From Natrinema sp031626495 (lineage in GTDB: Archaea > Halobacteriota > Halobacteria > Halobacteriales > Natrialbaceae), in contig NZ_JAMQOJ010000010.1 in the NCBI RefSeq assembly GCF_031626495.1, positions 136,997 through 200,996 of the forward strand: a stretch of 64,000 nucleotides of DNA, given 5' to 3'. The position numbers were made by a program, and so were the translations under genes. Below the pieces are notes generated by a model that worked only from the letters and a program-made list of their open reading frames with translations, ran no database searches and was not told where the DNA came from. Every line of letters starts with the position of its first letter. Within the stretch, counting starts at the first letter, position 1. Shown piece by piece: positions 61,682 through 64,000 of the stretch.

Positions 61682-64000
61682 TTACTCCATTGGCCCTACG
61701 TCTCCAAGATGAGTGTATTTCTCAGTGACCCTATCGATGTAGGCTTCCGTCATAATTCGAGGATTCGATACTCGATGAAAGTCATCAAGAACGAACTGCA
61801 TTTCCTCCCTATCGAGTCCGTAGGCGTGGAAAGAAGCTGCATCAATTTCGGCCTGAAGTCGCCGACGCTCTGATTCCTCTTTAGCGGGGTCAATTCCGCC
61901 GAGCCGTTCCCGCATCTCCTCGAACTTCTCACCGTAGCAGTTGAGTCGGGCCGCCCGGTCAGAAATATAGTGGAACCAGTTGTCGCCCTCTGTGAGACGC
62001 GGGACCTGTGATTCTTCCAGTTTGAACCGGACAATGTGTGAGTCGACCTTCGTCCGCATTAGGTAATCGAACGGAATGCTGTTCAGTAAACCGGTGATGA
62101 CGAACAGTTCCTTGTCATCGTAGGCACGTTCATAGATTGAACGCAGGGGATACTCTGAGAGATCGTCCTGCTCCGGATTGACTTCATATGGCGAAAATGT
62201 CTGGAGTGTGTGAACACAAACGAGCCCTTTGGGTAACACAGTCGAAATCATTGTCCGTTCGTCGGTAGGTCGGGCGATATCTCGGTAGATGATCCGGTAT
62301 TCCGTGAAGTCTGGAAGGAGATCATCCATACAGAGGTCCTGTCCACGGTGTTTCTGAAGAAGGTCGTTGACGAATCCCTTCTGTGATTTGCTGGTCTTCG
62401 GTCCACCAAACGCTTCGTATATGTCCTTTTTCGGCGTTCCACCGTTGTACGCCCGTTCCCGAACACGGTATTTAGCGCTCAGATCAGGCTGATCTTCATC
62501 GACACTCCATAGTGATGGGGAATCAAGACTCGAATCGAACGTATTGTCGTGCTGGAACTGGTGAATGTTTGCTCCACCGTACACAGGGTAGTCACCTTCA
62601 TTTTCCTCTTCGACGAAGCGGTCAGACGCCCGTGATCGATCCAGTTCACGGTGCGGAGTGACGTTCCATTTATTGTCGATTTTTTCTCCCAACGGAGGGT
62701 GTGAGACAATACTCTCCAAGATACCCACTTCCTCAGGATGGGTAATATTGGGGAATATCCGCGCTTTCAACGAATATTGGGTTAGTACTTCTCGTGGGAT
62801 CTCAACCGCTTTCTCGTCGAAATGACGGAGGACAGAAACATCATGTTGATCGAATATTCCCTTGATTTGCTCCGACTCCCCCTGGTTCTTGAACGTGAGA
62901 ACAGCGAACTGATATTGTCGATGGAGATCACCGAATATTCCATGATTCTCGAAGCCAACCAACGACTGTATTTCCGCATCATTCAAAAGTTTCATCCGGA
63001 GATCTTTCGAGAAAGAGCCACTGAAGATCACTCCGGGTAGAACTTGCGCTACATACCCCTCGTCGCTCACGAGATCGAACAATCTCTCAAAGAAGAGTGC
63101 CGCAAGATTGTTTTCATTTGGATCCTTCCGTCCATCAATAACAGGTTTCTGGAGGATGTATTCAGAACCATCAGTGAAGTACCGCATTTGCTTCTCTATC
63201 TGCTCTTGATACTCCTCCCATCCCTCGGCAATCTCCTCGTCTTCCAGCAGCTGTTTCTGCATCTCGTCCTTATTCGAAGGCATCCGGGACCGGAACTGCT
63301 CATCAAACTTGACGAAGTAATCATCGCGACTCGCTCGAAGCTGGTCCCAAGGAGGATTCCCGATAATAAGATCAAAACCTCCCTGGTCGTAGACTAGCGC
63401 GAATTCGAGAATCCAATGAAAGGGGTGGAATTCTTGAACTTGATCCAGAGTGATTTCAGCGCCGGCATTATGGAACTCATCTAGCGCCTTGTTGTCCAGA
63501 TTCTGACTGTAGCTGGTGATGAGCGACTCTGCCTGACGACGGGCGTTGGTTGCTTCTTTTGAGGAATTTGCCCGTTTGTGTTTCCGCTGAGCGTGGATTA
63601 CGTCCTCATAATACTCGCTAACCGGTGTTTCTTCACCGATTCCATAGTTTGTGAGTGAGGTATCACCCTGTTCATTGACGGTTTCGATGAGGTCTGTAAA
63701 TCCAATTAGACTGTTCCCCTGCCGAATGTTGAAATCAATATTCGGGAGCGGTTCGACCTCCCCTGGCTCGTCTTCGATATCCGCAACCATCGAGAGCCAC
63801 AAACGGAGTTTACAGATCTCCACAGCGCCCTCGTCGATATCCACCCCGTAGAGATTATCCAGAATAATCGAGCGTTTGGCGTATAGCGACTCCCCACCAT
63901 GCCCACCCTCGATACTTTCTAATTCCTCACGACTACGACTCTCCAGCTCCCAGCCTTGCCCTTCAGCTTCGAGCCGCTGGAAATACTCAATGCATTGCAT
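61682..64000 (-). CDS. Eco57I-type adenine DNA methylase, 5' end outside the window
   Basis: The visible 772 residues lack the true N-terminus: an ATG codon at 64000 is only the edge. Seen are a class-I methylase motif (NLYGVDIDEGAVEICKLRLW), the catalytic NPPW in FDLIIGNPPWDQLRAS, and a long target-recognition part with YPVYGGANIHQFQHD and RIIYRDIARPTDERTM. The layout matches large Eco57I/PglX-like or DISARM-like methylases that often combine methylation with restriction. No nuclease motif is visible in this part. Partners would lie right of the window. Confidence 0.85.
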   Translation of the reverse strand: MQCIEYFQRLEAEGQGWELESRSREELESIEGGHGGESLYAKRSIILDNLYGVDIDEGAVEICKLRLWLSMVADIEDEPGEVEPLPNIDFNIRQGNSLIGFTDLIETVNEQGDTSLTNYGIGEETPVSEYYEDVIHAQRKHKRANSSKEATNARRQAESLITSYSQNLDNKALDEFHNAGAEITLDQVQEFHPFHWILEFALVYDQGGFDLIIGNPPWDQLRASRDDYFVKFDEQFRSRMPSNKDEMQKQLLEDEEIAEGWEEYQEQIEKQMRYFTDGSEYILQKPVIDGRKDPNENNLAALFFERLFDLVSDEGYVAQVLPGVIFSGSFSKDLRMKLLNDAEIQSLVGFENHGIFGDLHRQYQFAVLTFKNQGESEQIKGIFDQHDVSVLRHFDEKAVEIPREVLTQYSLKARIFPNITHPEEVGILESIVSHPPLGEKIDNKWNVTPHRELDRSRASDRFVEEENEGDYPVYGGANIHQFQHDNTFDSSLDSPSLWSVDEDQPDLSAKYRVRERAYNGGTPKKDIYEAFGGPKTSKSQKGFVNDLLQKHRGQDLCMDDLLPDFTEYRIIYRDIARPTDERTMISTVLPKGLVCVHTLQTFSPYEVNPEQDDLSEYPLRSIYERAYDDKELFVITGLLNSIPFDYLMRTKVDSHIVRFKLEESQVPRLTEGDNWFHYISDRAARLNCYGEKFEEMRERLGGIDPAKEESERRRLQAEIDAASFHAYGLDREEMQFVLDDFHRVSNPRIMTEAYIDRVTEKYTHLGDVGPME

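Overview
The window reads as part of a haloarchaeal (class Halobacteria) megaplasmid or a plasmid-derived chromosomal island. The proteins are strongly acidic. Secreted proteins carry twin-arginine or lipobox leaders. Blue-copper halocyanins, a TFB, ISH3/IS5/IS1182-type elements and leaderless-type promoter spacing all fit. Plasmid character is shown by a ParA/ParB-like partition cassette with a repeat array, an AbiE-like toxin-antitoxin pair, two tyrosine recombinases and many decayed gene copies.

Layout. 0-3 kb: end of an Mrp/Nuo-type antiporter gene, an IS5-family element that cut a small membrane gene, and recombinase debris. 3-7.3 kb: nitrous-oxide-reductase maturation genes (NosL-NosD fusion, NosF, NosY, separate NosL) without nosZ. 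7.8-9.1 kb: an orphan NrfD/PsrC-type quinol membrane subunit. 10-14 kb: copy A of a membrane/redox module (membrane protein with a CTCGCCGPL motif, CPBP protease, halocyanin). 14-18 kb: decayed replicon-type genes (HhH, RPA, ArdC-like, SWIM) carrying two copies of a palindromic MITE, plus a second cupredoxin. 18.8-24.5 kb: IS1182 and IS200 remnants around a polytopic membrane protein and a PP-loop ATPase. 24.6-31.4 kb: a three-domain multicopper oxidase, MrpA, and a dead elp3. 32-38 kb: small membrane genes, a TFB truncated by ISH3, and a TFB-zinc-ribbon/ArdC-like metallopeptidase. 38-48.6 kb: CtaA, DsbA/DsbB, copy B of the redox module with a two-domain multicopper oxidase, tRNA-Glu, ZIP and CaCA transporters. 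48.7-53.6 kb: metal homeostasis (P1B ATPase, NikR, Ni/Co transporter, CDF). 53.6-61.6 kb: integrase operon, partition locus and TA pair. 61.7-64 kb: an Eco57I-type DNA methylase running off the end.

How it fits together. Much of the intact content concerns copper and extracytoplasmic redox chemistry: Nos maturation, halocyanins, multicopper oxidases, heme A synthesis, disulfide formation and metal export/import. The most unusual observations are: (i) a 9-bp tandem repeat that forms a noncoding array upstream of parA and, in the same 9-bp period, encodes the low-complexity part of the ParB-like gene; (ii) a duplicated CTCGCCGPL-protein/CPBP/halocyanin module, one copy intact and one decaying; (iii) fusion of a TFB-type zinc ribbon to an ArdC-like HEXXH protein. 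All family assignments come from reading the sequence; no database search was possible.
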